Positions 10,607-19,450 of a stretch of 64,000 nt of DNA are shown here, piece by piece. The stretch comes from Streptomyces sp. NBC_01237 (GTDB lineage Bacteria; Actinomycetota; Actinomycetes; Streptomycetales; Streptomycetaceae), in the NCBI RefSeq assembly GCF_035917275.1, contig NZ_CP108508.1:124001-188000 (forward strand), given 5' to 3'. A program made the position numbers and the translations under genes. The notes under the pieces were generated by a model. It saw only the letters and a list, made by a program, of their open reading frames with translations. It was not told where the DNA came from and made no database searches. The stretch's first letter is position 1. Each line of letters begins with the position of its first letter.

Positions 10607-12447
10607 CTCACGAGGACGACGACGACGGCAAGGACGGTGAAGGCCGCGACGGCCTGGGCGAGGTACTGGTGCAACTGCCCGGTCTGCGGGCGGCGGGCCA
10701 GCCGCCCCAGCGCCCGGCCCGTGGCGGCGACGCCTTCTGCCGCACCGTCCACCGCTGTTTCCATCCTCCGGTCGACCGCATCGGCGAACCGCAGCGTGCC
10801 GCGCGCGAGGTCGTCGACGCCGCGGTCGAGAACCCGGTCGTCGAAGGCGGCGAGTGCCTCGGCGAGGCGTCGCACCGGGCGTACGAGCAGGGTGTGGGCC
10901 GCTGCTTCCAGGCCCAGCCAGTCCAGCGCCCGTCGCGCGGCCCGCTGCGGTACCGGACCGCGGCGGTCCCCCCACGCCCACACCCCGGCTGACGCCGCGA
11001 GGGAGACCAGGCCACTGAGGACGAACTCCCGGACATGCGGGACCGCTTCCCCCTCGGCGCCGAGGGTGCGGGTCAGGGCTTCGCGAACCGGGGGCAGCAC
11101 GAGGAGGGACAGGGTCACGGCGGCGAACGTCAGCGCGACGAGAGGGATACTCGTGGTGGTGGGGAGCGGGGCGCAGCGCCCGACCGGCGACGGTGCGGGC
11201 TGCCATGCGTACCGGAGCGCCTTGATGCTGTAGACGGCCGAGACGACGGCTGCCGCGAGACCTGCCGCGTAGAGCACGGGACCCGCTTCGAGCGCTCCGG
11301 CGAGGAGCACGTCCTTCGCGGCCCACAGGGAGAGCGGTGGTACGCCGGCCAGGGCGAGCATGGAAGCCGTGAACGCGGCGCCAGCGACGGGCTCGCGGCG
11401 GGCAGCCCCGCGCAGTTCCTGAAGGTTCTTGGTGCCGAGCCGGGTGAGCCAGAATCCGGTGACGAGGAAGGCGAGGCTCTTCGCAGCGGCGTGGGCGATC
11501 AGCTGGAGGGTGCCGCCGACCGTCGAGCCGACACCTGCCGCGAGCACCATGAATCCGATCTGTGCGCAACTCGACGCGGCGAGGAGCTGTTTGAGGTCGT
11601 TCTGTGCGACTGCGACAAGCCCGAGGGTCAGGGCGGTGACCACTCCGGTCCAGGCCACTGCGTCGTCGCCCCAGCCTGACGAGGTGAGCAGCGGTTCCAT
11701 CCTGATCAGGAGGTAGGCACCGGCGACGACCATCGTGGCGGAGTGCAGCAGCGCGGAAACGGCGCTGGGGCCCTGCATCGCTTTGGACAGCCAGAAACTG
11801 AAGGGCAGTTGGGCCGATTTGCCCACGGCAGCCACGATCACTCCGGCGGCCAGCAGATGGAGCCAGGGGCCCGCCACCCCGGCGAGCCCGTCGAGTGCCA
11901 GGCCCTGCCCTCCTGCCAGGGCCGCGCCGGCGGCGAGGTAGAGACCGAGGTCGGCCGCGCGCGTGGTGAGGAATGCGGTGCCGGCCGCTGCCACGCGGAC
12001 CGGATCGTCCCACCAGTAGCCGATCAGCGCCCAGGAGGTGGCACCCATGACTTCCCAGCCCATCAGCAGGGCGGGCAGAGTGGTGGCGGTGACGGTGATG
12101 AGCATCGCCCCGCCGAAGATCAGCATGAGGCCGAAGAACCGGCTCCGCGCCTGCTCGGGTCCGATGTCCGTGACGCTGAAGAGCAGCACCGCCGCGGTCA
12201 CCGCCGTGACGGTCACCACCATCAGCCCGGACAGCCCGTCGACGGCCAGGCCGATGCCTGCCCCCTCCAGCAACGGAACGGTGATGGAAGGTTGTTGAAA
12301 GGCGGCGAGCACGGCCAGTCCGAGGCCGACGGCTGCGGCGGCGACCGCGATGCCCGGGGCCGGGCGGTCGGCGCGGCGACCGCCGATGGCCAGCAGCGTG
12401 CCCGCTACCAGCGGGACAGCGACCAGCGCCCACAGCAACGCGCTCAT
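10603..12447 (-). CDS. nuoL: NADH-quinone oxidoreductase subunit L-like protein
   Basis: 614 residues, distal antiporter-like subunit of the complex I membrane arm. Conserved channel segments include LLMGWEVMGATSWALIGYWW with the helix-5 Glu, and VGKSAQLPFSFWLSKAMQGP with the channel Lys. The C-terminal amphipathic lateral-helix region is present and ends in a final hydrophobic helix (AFTVLAVVVVLV). The ATG at 12447 overlaps the nuoK stop (ATGA), and its stop overlaps the nuoM start. It contributes a proton channel if the complex assembles. Confidence 0.92.
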   Translation of the reverse strand: MSALLWALVAVPLVAGTLLAIGGRRADRPAPGIAVAAAAVGLGLAVLAAFQQPSITVPLLEGAGIGLAVDGLSGLMVVTVTAVTAAVLLFSVTDIGPEQARSRFFGLMLIFGGAMLITVTATTLPALLMGWEVMGATSWALIGYWWDDPVRVAAAGTAFLTTRAADLGLYLAAGAALAGGQGLALDGLAGVAGPWLHLLAAGVIVAAVGKSAQLPFSFWLSKAMQGPSAVSALLHSATMVVAGAYLLIRMEPLLTSSGWGDDAVAWTGVVTALTLGLVAVAQNDLKQLLAASSCAQIGFMVLAAGVGSTVGGTLQLIAHAAAKSLAFLVTGFWLTRLGTKNLQELRGAARREPVAGAAFTASMLALAGVPPLSLWAAKDVLLAGALEAGPVLYAAGLAAAVVSAVYSIKALRYAWQPAPSPVGRCAPLPTTTSIPLVALTFAAVTLSLLVLPPVREALTRTLGAEGEAVPHVREFVLSGLVSLAASAGVWAWGDRRGPVPQRAARRALDWLGLEAAAHTLLVRPVRRLAEALAAFDDRVLDRGVDDLARGTLRFADAVDRRMETAVDGAAEGVAATGRALGRLARRPQTGQLHQYLAQAVAAFTVLAVVVVLVR

Positions 12448-12749
12448 CCCTTCAACTCCGCTGCTTCGTCCGTCATGTCGACCTCGCGGGCGCGGAAGAG
12501 TGCCGTGACGATGGCGAAACCGATGGCCATCTCCACCGCCATGACGGTGACGGCGAGCACGATCAGCACCTGTCCGTCCGTCGAGGCGGGCGCCACGTAG
12601 TGCCATAGGGCCGCGGCTGCGAGGATGATCCCGCCCAGCATGAGTTCGAGCCCCATCATCAGCATGACGATGGACTGCTGGGTCAACGCCCCGAAAAGTC
12701 CGACGCTGAACAGCGCTCCCGCCACCACCAGGAACAGTTCCAACGTCAT
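12444..12749 (-). CDS. nuoK: NADH-quinone oxidoreductase subunit K-like protein
   Basis: 101 residues, three transmembrane helices, the standard NuoK size. The conserved Glu of helix 2 is in MMGLELMLGG and that of helix 3 in VMAVEMAIGFAIV; both line the central hydrophilic axis and are needed for proton pumping. Start and stop overlap those of nuoJ and nuoL by 4 bases, giving coupled translation. Confidence 0.93.
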   Translation of the reverse strand: MTLELFLVVAGALFSVGLFGALTQQSIVMLMMGLELMLGGIILAAAALWHYVAPASTDGQVLIVLAVTVMAVEMAIGFAIVTALFRAREVDMTDEAAELKG

Positions 12750-13309
12750 CGGCCGATCCCTCCTCGTACGGGATCATCGGCGCGTCGGGCTCGAAGGTCG
12801 TCACCCAGCCAGTCGTAGCGCCCCCGGCGGGTGGAGAGCACCACGGTGGCGACGATGGTGGTGAACAGCGCGAAGCCCAGAGTCATCATGGTGAGCATGT
12901 GCGGCCCCATCAGCGACTTCCCCAGGGCCGCAGTCGGGTCACCGTGCGCTCTGCCGACCCGCTCCGGCCAGGGAGCAAGAACGATGCCGGCGACCAGAAG
13001 CACGAAGACGCCCGCGCAGAGAGCGGCCCCGCCCCGCTTGTTGTGCAGCATGGACATCGGCATCAGACCGGCCGGGTTCATCATGAACATCACCATGAAG
13101 ACGGCCATGATGGCCATCTCGATGGTCATCATCAGCACGATGACTACCCCGAGGTAGTCGAGCCCCAGCAGGATGGCCAAGCCCCCCACACACAGCAGTG
13201 TCAGCAACAGCGCGTAAGTCGCCCGGGCCATGGAATCGAACCGGAACACCATGCCCCCGGCTGCCACGGCGAGCACACCGAGCGTCCAGAAGATGACGTC
13301 GTCGAGCAT
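12746..13309 (-). CDS. nuoJ: NADH-quinone oxidoreductase subunit J-like protein
   Basis: 187 residues with five predicted helices. The conserved helix-3 region VVIVLMMTIEMAIMAVFMVMFM is methionine-rich and matches the NuoJ segment that switches between alpha and pi helix during turnover. The hydrophilic tail RRGRYDWLGDDLRARRADDP is longer than in E. coli. It starts 12 bases after the nuoH stop and overlaps nuoK at its end. Confidence 0.9.
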   Translation of the reverse strand: MLDDVIFWTLGVLAVAAGGMVFRFDSMARATYALLLTLLCVGGLAILLGLDYLGVVIVLMMTIEMAIMAVFMVMFMMNPAGLMPMSMLHNKRGGAALCAGVFVLLVAGIVLAPWPERVGRAHGDPTAALGKSLMGPHMLTMMTLGFALFTTIVATVVLSTRRGRYDWLGDDLRARRADDPVRGGIGR

Positions 13310-13321
13310 CTGCGGCTTCTC

Positions 13322-14254
13322 CTAGCGGTCGAGTACGACGACGGCGACGAACAGCGCCTGCAGCAGCGTCAGCGGGACGAGCACCATCCAGGCGAACTCC
13401 ATGTAGCGGTCCATGCGCAGCACCGGAAGAAGGCGCCGTCCCCCGATGAGCAGGACCAGCACGGCGGCCGTCTTCAGCAGGGTCCAGACCCAGGGAGGCA
13501 GCAGCGGCCCCTGACCGCCGCCGAGGAACAACGGCACGCTGAACGATGCCGTCACGACCAGCAGCAACCACCGTCCGCCCAGCAGGAGCAGCCGGTCCGC
13601 GCCGCTGTACTCCACGACCGCACCGCCCGCGGCGTCACGCCCCACCGGATGGCCGAACGGTCCCCAGAACGCCATGGCCAGGGCACTGAGCAGGTAGACG
13701 AGGAACGCGGCCGGCATCCACACCACGAACCACAGCCCCTGCTGGGCCGCCACCACGTCGCCGACCCGCAGCGACTCCGCCCCGAGCGCGGCGGTGGTCA
13801 ACGCAAACATGTGCGGCAGCTCGTACGCCAGCCCCTGCGCGAGGAACCGGTAGCCGCCGATCAGCGACAGCGCCGAGTTCGGCCCCCAGCCGGCGAGCCA
13901 GATCGCCGCCCATGCGAGCGCCTCCATGGCGTTGAACCACACAATGCCGACGACCGGATCGGTCACCGCGCGAAACCCCCACGGCAGGACCGCGGCAGCG
14001 AGCACGGCGGCGACCGGCACCAGCCCGATACCGACCCGCCCGAACACGATGTCCGCCGCGTTGGTGCGGCGACGCTGTTGCCCCAGGAGCCGGAGCGCCT
14101 CGCTGAGAGGTGCCAACAGATCGCGCAGGACAGCAGCACGGCCGCGTTGGGATACGGCAGTGACGGCGGCGTCGAGCCCAGCAGCAGCGACGGCTGTCGC
14201 GACCAGCACGAAGGGCATCAGAACAACGCCCCAGAGCGGCGCCGTATCAGCCAT
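13322..14254 (-). CDS. nuoH: NADH-quinone oxidoreductase subunit H-like protein
   Basis: About 310 residues, heel subunit of the membrane arm, which in normal complex I forms the quinone chamber with NuoB and NuoD. Recognisable parts are ALAYELPHMFALTTAALGAESL-like helix 5 (about 140-160) and the EYSG loop. The region after EYSGADRLLLLGG is shortened and lacks the usual acidic GEY/AEY motif, consistent with loss of a working quinone cavity. I chose the ATG at 14254, which has gggag 6 bases upstream; a TTG at 14260 is also in frame. It overlaps the preceding gene by 8 bases. Confidence 0.85.
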   Translation of the reverse strand: MADTAPLWGVVLMPFVLVATAVAAAGLDAAVTAVSQRGRAAVLRDLLAPLSEALRLLGQQRRRTNAADIVFGRVGIGLVPVAAVLAAAVLPWGFRAVTDPVVGIVWFNAMEALAWAAIWLAGWGPNSALSLIGGYRFLAQGLAYELPHMFALTTAALGAESLRVGDVVAAQQGLWFVVWMPAAFLVYLLSALAMAFWGPFGHPVGRDAAGGAVVEYSGADRLLLLGGRWLLLVVTASFSVPLFLGGGQGPLLPPWVWTLLKTAAVLVLLIGGRRLLPVLRMDRYMEFAWMVLVPLTLLQALFVAVVVLDR

Positions 14255-15587
14255 GGGCAACTCCCACGTAGGCGAGTTCGTCGAGATCCGGATCCAGGCT
14301 CGCCACGATCAGACGGGCGCAGGCGTATTCCGCCCCCCGGAGGAGGACGGGAAGGACGTCGAGCAGAGCCTGCGAGGGAGGCGTTGTACCGCCGATCCGT
14401 CCACGAGGGCCCTCCGCCCTGTCCGTTGCCAAGGGCCCGGTGTCGTTCATACCGCCCAGCGATCGCTCGATCTCATCGAGCCACACACACAGACGCGCGT
14501 GAACATCCCCGTCCGCCGTAAGCGCCGGACCGCTGATACCCAGGTCGCGCGCCCGCGCGGCGGGCAGCTCACCGAGGCCGACCGTCAGCCGCCGGAGGAC
14601 GCGCGATGCTCGGATCCGCCGCGTCAACCCCTGTACGTCTCGCGCTACTTCCCCGGGGGCGACGTCCGCCAGGACCGCATCCCGCAGGCGCCGTGACCGC
14701 GCTGCCGGGTCCGGCCACCCCGCGACGGCCAGGAAACGCCCGAGGCTGTCCAGATGCGCAGCGCAACGCCGCCGGTCAGCAGCCCCGCACGACACCGTCT
14801 CGCCGCCAGCAGCAAGCAGCCACGGCGCGCTCCAGAAAGGACACCGGTGCACGGCGCCCCCGATGTCCGACGGCCGCACCCGCGCCTCCTGGACCACGTC
14901 GCCCTGTAGCGCCACCTCGACTACCAGTCCCGCCGGCCAGTCCGGAAGCGCCGGCCCCAGGCTCAGATTCAGCCGGTCCAGCCGCAAGCCATCGCGGTCG
15001 TCCGCCCGTTCGGCCATCGGCAGACCAGCGACAACACCACCCTGATGGCCCGCGTGACCGCTGTGACCGCTGTGACCGCTGTGACCGCTGTGACCGCTGT
15101 GACTAGCCTGATCACCATGCGCACCGTGATCCGGTGTTCTTTCATCGCCCGTGTGCTCCGCATGAGCCTGACCCTCTTGGCCGACCTCGTGACCATGTCC
15201 AGTCCGGTGGAGATCACGGTCAGCCTCAGCCACAGGTCCACGGGACGCCGTGGCACCCGCAGGACCCAGGTCTGGTGCCCCCAGGACGAGAAGCTCGCTC
15301 ACCTCATCCAGCGCACCAGGACTGTTCACAGCGTCGGCCACTACCGCGTACGCCCTGGGCTGCGGCACGCAGCGCCACAACTCCCCCAGCCACCCGAACT
15401 GATCGCCGCCCGGATCTCCTGCCACCACCAGGGCGGACGCACCGGCCGGCCCATCTGCCGAAGGCCAGCCCCGACTTCGCAGCTCGGCCTCCACGGCCAA
15501 CCGCTCCACCGTGGCTCCGGGGAGGGTGACCAGAAACACCGGGGGGCGCCTCGCGACGATCCTGCGCAGGGCGCGGCTCAGGTCCAT
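14247..15587 (-). CDS. degenerate NuoB/NuoD-like fusion with His-rich linker
   Basis: 446 residues, encoded where nuoB-C-D would lie. Residues 1-110 (ALVVAGDPGG, LWRCVPQPRAYAVVADAVN) resemble the NuoB fold but lack its cluster-binding cysteines. Residues 126-182 are very His-rich, with five SGH repeats. Residues 205-446 resemble NuoD: LNLSLGPALPDWPAG stands where MGPQHPSTHG occurs, so the quinone-binding His is absent; GLGELPAARARDLGISGP and GDVHARLCVWLDEIERSL match the NuoD core. A structural cap for the membrane arm, without redox chemistry, is my inference; the His tract could bind Zn, Ni or Co. It overlaps nuoA by 10 bases and nuoH by 8. The assignment rests on motif spacing, so a profile search is needed. 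Confidence 0.65.
   Translation of the reverse strand: MDLSRALRRIVARRPPVFLVTLPGATVERLAVEAELRSRGWPSADGPAGASALVVAGDPGGDQFGWLGELWRCVPQPRAYAVVADAVNSPGALDEVSELLVLGAPDLGPAGATASRGPVAEADRDLHRTGHGHEVGQEGQAHAEHTGDERTPDHGAHGDQASHSGHSGHSGHSGHSGHAGHQGGVVAGLPMAERADDRDGLRLDRLNLSLGPALPDWPAGLVVEVALQGDVVQEARVRPSDIGGAVHRCPFWSAPWLLAAGGETVSCGAADRRRCAAHLDSLGRFLAVAGWPDPAARSRRLRDAVLADVAPGEVARDVQGLTRRIRASRVLRRLTVGLGELPAARARDLGISGPALTADGDVHARLCVWLDEIERSLGGMNDTGPLATDRAEGPRGRIGGTTPPSQALLDVLPVLLRGAEYACARLIVASLDPDLDELAYVGVAHG
15052..15102. repeat. tandem 9-bp repeat, unit gaccgctgt
   Basis: About five direct copies of a 9-bp unit encode the SGH-SGH tract of the overlapping minus-strand gene. Because the unit is a multiple of three, gain or loss of copies would lengthen or shorten the His linker without breaking the frame. 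Confidence 0.85.
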
Positions 15588-15940
15588 CGCAGTGCCCCCT
15601 CGCGCCAGGCGTAGGTGACGGCGGCGAAGAGGATTCCGAGGAAAACGAACATCTCGATGACCGCAGGAGCACCCATCTCGCTCACGACCCTGACCCAGGG
15701 GTACATGAACAGCATCTCCATGTCGAAGGCAAGGAAGATCATCGTGACCGGGTACCACCGGACGTGAAAGCGCGAGAAGGCGTGTTGGTCCGGTTCGAGG
15801 CCCCCGGCAAAGGGAGCTGAGGGCAGGGTCTCCGCCTTGGCGGCCAGCAGGGTGTTCACCCCGTAGAGACCGGCGGCCCCTGCAACGACCAGCCCGAGCA
15901 ACACCAGTACCGGCTCCCAGACACTCATCTGCGCCACCAT
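15578..15940 (-). CDS. nuoA: NADH-quinone oxidoreductase subunit A-like protein
   Basis: 120 residues, three transmembrane helices. The NuoA signature is clear: FSRFHVRWYPVTMIFLAFDM with the conserved acidic pair of helix 2, then LFMYPWVRVV. It is the first gene of the operon. The ATG at 15940 gives the longest product; a second ATG at 15928 is equally plausible, as neither has a good ribosome binding site. No promoter was identified upstream, where transposase debris begins. Confidence 0.9.
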   Translation of the reverse strand: MVAQMSVWEPVLVLLGLVVAGAAGLYGVNTLLAAKAETLPSAPFAGGLEPDQHAFSRFHVRWYPVTMIFLAFDMEMLFMYPWVRVVSEMGAPAVIEMFVFLGILFAAVTYAWREGALRWT

Positions 15941-16353
15941 ATGCAGCTTGATAGCTTTTCAACCGAAAAGACACGAATACCCAGCAACTCATGCGGGTTG
16001 ATTCCACTCCCGCATCAAGGCATCCGCATGACCGCGAATGGACACCCTCATGGGATATCCCTTCGGCGCAGGAACGCCATGTCGTCCCGCACCAGCACAT
16101 ACCAGGTCGACGGCGTGAACAGCGGTCACCGCAAGGCGATTGCCAGTCGCACCCCGCACGGGCTCGACACCACTCACGTCGCGACCTCCACGCCGCTCTA
16201 CACCGTCAACACCCCGCCAAGCCGGACGACGCACCGCTCTCCGAGACCGCCGTGGACGCCTGGGACTCCCCCGGCCACGCCTGCCTCTCGGGACTTGACA
16301 CCGCGTCCCGGACACCCGAGACACTTGGTTCGAAGGTCCAGGACGCGGAGCCG

Positions 16354-16630
16354 ATCCCCGACTTCCTTCTCTTTCATATCCACGCTGATCACCGGGCCAC
16401 TGGCTGCCTGGCGGGCCTTGGCCTGAACGTCGATGTAGCGGAACTGGCCGTCCCGGCCCGGTTGCTCCCGCCCTTCGACGACTTTGGCGTCGCCCTGGAA
16501 GCTGAAGCCCTCCTCGCGCAGCACGTCAGCGACGGTATCGGCGGGTACCCGGTGGCCCTGGCGGGTCAGCTCGGCAGCCAGGGCGCGGAGACTTCGCCGT
16601 CCACCGAAGGGGTGACATCGGCGTCGCCGC
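16354..16630 (-). pseudogene. ISAzo13-type transposase fragment
   Basis: Two frames together read PMSPLRWTAKS, then LAAELTRQGHRVPADTVADV, then LREEGFSFQGDAKVVEGREQ and GPVISVDMKEKEVGD. This is the central part of ISAzo13-family transposases, ending at the first catalytic Asp region. An indel near 16590 separates the first part from the rest. Both ends of the element are missing and foreign sequence follows VGD. Confidence 0.7.
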
Positions 16631-16812
16631 GCTCACCCAGCACATCGAGCGGGTGGGGAAGGCAGTCGTCCTGCGGTCGTGGGGCAAGAAGTTGCCGGAC
16701 AGGACACCGGTCCGGCTCGGAGTATGGCTCTCCAACATCAAGTGCCGACGCGACCGGCTTGCCAAGGAGCAGCTCGATGTCTTGGGCCGAGCTGGGTGTG
16801 GAGCGGGGGTGA
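16620..16812 (+). pseudogene. helicase-associated-domain fragment
   Basis: The translation reads LTQHIERVGKAVVLRSWGKK, then RLGVWLSNIKCRRDRLAKEQ, then after a frameshift AELGVERG and a stop. This is one C-terminal repeat of the helicase-associated domain of large Streptomyces helicase-like proteins. A longer relative occurs near 57 kb. The upstream part of the gene is gone. Confidence 0.65.
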
Positions 16813-16865
16813 CACCGACTGTGGTCGGCCCTTCAGCCGGTCGGACACGTCACGGTGCACAGAGC

Positions 16866-16891
16866 GACCCCGGGCGCTGTCACCCGGGGTC
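16866..16891. terminator. hairpin between converging remnants
   Basis: gaccccggg (16866-16874) pairs with cccggggtc (16883-16891) around an 8-base loop. It separates the plus-strand helicase-domain fragment from the minus-strand DUF6415 gene and could terminate both. Confidence 0.6.
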
Positions 16892-16921
16892 TCGTGCTGT
16901 CGGCCTGTGGTCGGTCGCGGT

Positions 16922-17318
16922 TCAGGCGGTCGCGACGCCCGGGGCGGCCTGGGGGGCGGTCGAGGCGGTCGTAGAGGGCGCGGACCAGACGGGCCCGGTT
17001 CCGCACACAGCGCAGGGTGCCCTGGTGGAGTGCGCTGAGGCGGCGTTGGGCTTCGGCGAGGATGATCTCGGCCAGGGCGCGGGGGCCGGTGTCCTCGTCC
17101 AGGATGTCGGCACGGTGGCGGACATCGGCGGCGATGGCGCGGGCGTGGCCGGTCAGCCGCAGGGCGATCTGCTCGAAGTCGTGCGGGGCGAGGGCGGCCG
17201 GGTCGGTCCAGGACAGGACCGCGGCGCCCGAACACTCGTAGGGGGCGCGGTCCAGGGGCAATTCCGGTCCGAACAGCCCGTGCGGGGTGCGGGTTCCGAC
17301 GGTGGTTTGCGAAGTCAC
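16922..17318 (-). pseudogene. DUF6415 family protein, frameshifted near its C-terminus
   Basis: The body LTGHARAIAADVRHRADILD and GPRALAEIILAEAQRRLSAL, then RNRARLVRALYDRLDR, matches the small helical DUF6415 family of Streptomyces, of unknown function. After DRLDR the frame runs into a terminator hairpin. The neighbouring frame gives QAAPGVATA and a stop at 16922, as expected from a relative at 36.9 kb, so a one-base change in the C6 run near 16960 is likely. The GTG at 17318 is a tentative start. Confidence 0.55.
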
Positions 17319-17731
17319 CGGGCGTCTTCGACCGGATGATGCGGCGTCTCTCGAAGAGACGAGCCGCTTCTGAGTGCGCCGCAATGAGGTCAGAACAACC
17401 CGGTCACCCCCGCCTCTTCCAGTTCAGCTGGCCGGAGGGCCGTACGGACGTCGCGGTTGCCCGCCTTATCACGTCTCTCTCCTTGATAACGGTCATAGTG
17501 GGGATTTCCGTCATTTCACGGATGGGAGGTGACTGATTCGAAGAAATGGTGCCTCACTGGCGGTGATTGTGTGGATACTGCGTGCGTCACATCGTGGGGA
17601 CGTGTACGGGCCTGGGAAGCTCCGGCTCGCGCCATCGCTCCGCTCGAAGCGCTTCTCCCGCCAGTTCGCACCAGCACCTCCAGTCATGCCGCTGATGGCC
17701 TCTCGCGCACGGGCGGCAGGAAGGAACTCGC
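17319..17731. other. gap without a supported gene
   Basis: No convincing frame. The last 30 bases hold the leader of the lectin gene with caggaaggaac about 8 bases before its ATG. Confidence 0.4.
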
Positions 17732-19011
17732 ATGTCCCTCACCTCCATACTGCGGCACTGCGGCGCCGCAGTGGCGGCCGCGGCGCTCTTACTGCTCGCC
17801 CCGGTGCCGTCGCCGGCATTGGCTGTCGACTTCGGCCTCGGCGGCAACGTCTCCCTCGGCTGGTCGGTCCCGAACGCTCCCTCAGGGCATCTGACCAACA
17901 TCACCTTCCCGATGGCGATCAACCCGGCGAGCGAGCAGACCGGCCTCTACTACGCCCAGCAGTTCGGCGTCGCCAACGGCCGGACCGGGTAATGGGCCTG
18001 CAGCCCCAGCCGACCAGCGGCAACACCCAGCAGTTCCGTGCCATCTTCTCGGTGTTCGCCTCCGGCGGCGCCGGCACCCCCGGAGACACCTCCAGCAACG
18101 ACCCCAACTGCCGACCGGGCGCCGACGGCGACGCCGGCCAGTCGTGTTCCGTCCTCTTCAACGCCGTATACGGCCACACCTACAACCTCACGGTGAAGCG
18201 GACCGCGAGCACGTCCACCACCAACACCTGGACCGGCGACGTGTACGACCCCGCCAACCCCCAGCAGCTCGTGGCCCACATCGGCAGCTGGACGGTGCCG
18301 AGCGGTCTCCTCACCTCCTCGGGCAACGGGTTCGTCGAGTACGTCTACTACAACGCCGCCGGCACCTGTGCTCAGAACACGGTGTCCGACGCCTACTTCG
18401 GCGGCCCCAGCAGCACGGACGCGGGCGGCCTGTCCGGCGTGGTCAACAACGTCTACGAGTACGGCAGCTGCGCGGGGCAGTCCAATTTCGCCAGCACGCC
18501 CTCGGGGCCGGGCCAGCACGTTGTGCGCGGCTTCACCAGTACCAGCCCCGTCAAGGGCTCGGCCTCCGGTCTCTGCCTGAACTCCCCCAGCCAGGAACCC
18601 TGGGGCGCGCAGACGAACATCGTGGCCTGTGACGGCACCGGAAAGCAGACCTGGACGTTCCTGCCCAATTCCCCCAGCGTGTCCACCTCCCCGGTGCCCA
18701 CCACCCCCCTCAGCCCCCAGGGCGTGATCCAGGGCTTCCTGCGCTTGGGAGCGACGGACCCCCTCGGCTACGCGGTGTGCCTGGACAACAACGGCGAGAG
18801 CACTCCGGGCGGCAAGGTGACCGTCTGGGGATGCGGCTCCCACAACACCAACCAGCAGTGGCGGCTCTACGCCGACGGCACCCTCCGAGCCGCGGACTCG
18901 GGCCTGTGCATCGATGTCGCGGGCGGCGCGACCGGCAGCGGCAGCCTGCTCCTCCAGCAGACCTGCAACGGCGGCAACAGCCAGAAGTGGGTCCGGCAGG
19001 CCAACCCCTGA
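17732..19011 (+). pseudogene. secreted DUF3472 + ricin-type lectin protein, broken by one deleted base
   Basis: The ATG at 17732 follows ggaagg. Residues 1-31 are a signal peptide ending ALA. The N-terminal part (FGLGGNVSLGWSVPNAPSG, GLYYAQQFGVANGRTG) hits a TAA at 17990. The next frame continues exactly where expected (MGLQPQPTSGNTQQF, FRAIFSVFASGG); restoring one base in gggtaatgggc gives GRTGYMGLQP. The middle resembles DUF3472. The C-terminus is a ricin-type beta-trefoil with QxW motifs KQTW, NQQW and SQKW, which bind sugars. The restored product is about 426 residues. It is either a recent pseudogene or a sequencing error. The secreted form would bind polysaccharide outside the cell. Confidence 0.8.
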
Positions 19012-19194
19012 TCCCGGATGATCCCGGAGTGGCCGAAGCCTGACGGACGGTGTCTGGACGCCCGAACCGTGCGCGTACGCAGGGCGGTGCCCCTGCCCTG
19101 ATGAGGGCGGGGGCGCCGTGGTGTGCTGGGCCCGTTCCAGGTTCGGATCACCGGTTTCGGGATGTGTCAGTGCCGGGCGGCCTGGACCTGGTAG

Positions 19195-19450
19195 TTGTCG
19201 AGGGTGGCGCGTGGTGATCTCTCGGATGCCGAGTGGCCGTTGGTCGAGCCGTTCTTGCCGGTGGGCGAGCGCGGCCCGGTCCCTGACCTGCGGCGGCAGT
19301 TCAACACCATGATGTGGCGGTTCAGGGCCGGGTGCCCCTGGCGGGACGTGCCGAAGGAGTACGGCTCTGGTCGACCTTCTACCGCAGGTGGGTCACCGAT
19401 CGGACCATGCCGTGGCTGGCCGACCACCGCAGACTCCACCCACCGCTACG
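19195..19450 (+). pseudogene. IS5-type transposase N-terminal fragment
   Basis: Reads GDLSDAEWPLVEPFLPVGER, then FNTMMWRFRAGCPWRDVPKE, then in another frame STFYRRW. This is the N-terminal domain of IS5-family transposases. It breaks by frameshift near 19365 and is lost after about 80 residues. No inverted repeats were found. Confidence 0.75.

Noticed and set aside
11743..14521. Long plus-strand frames across the nuo operon
   Set aside because: They are antisense to clearly conserved nuo genes and show no domain or start signal.
15052..15102. Short dire repeats resembling a CRISPR array
   Set aside because: The units are 9 bp with no spacers and lie in a coding region, so this is a tandem codon repeat.
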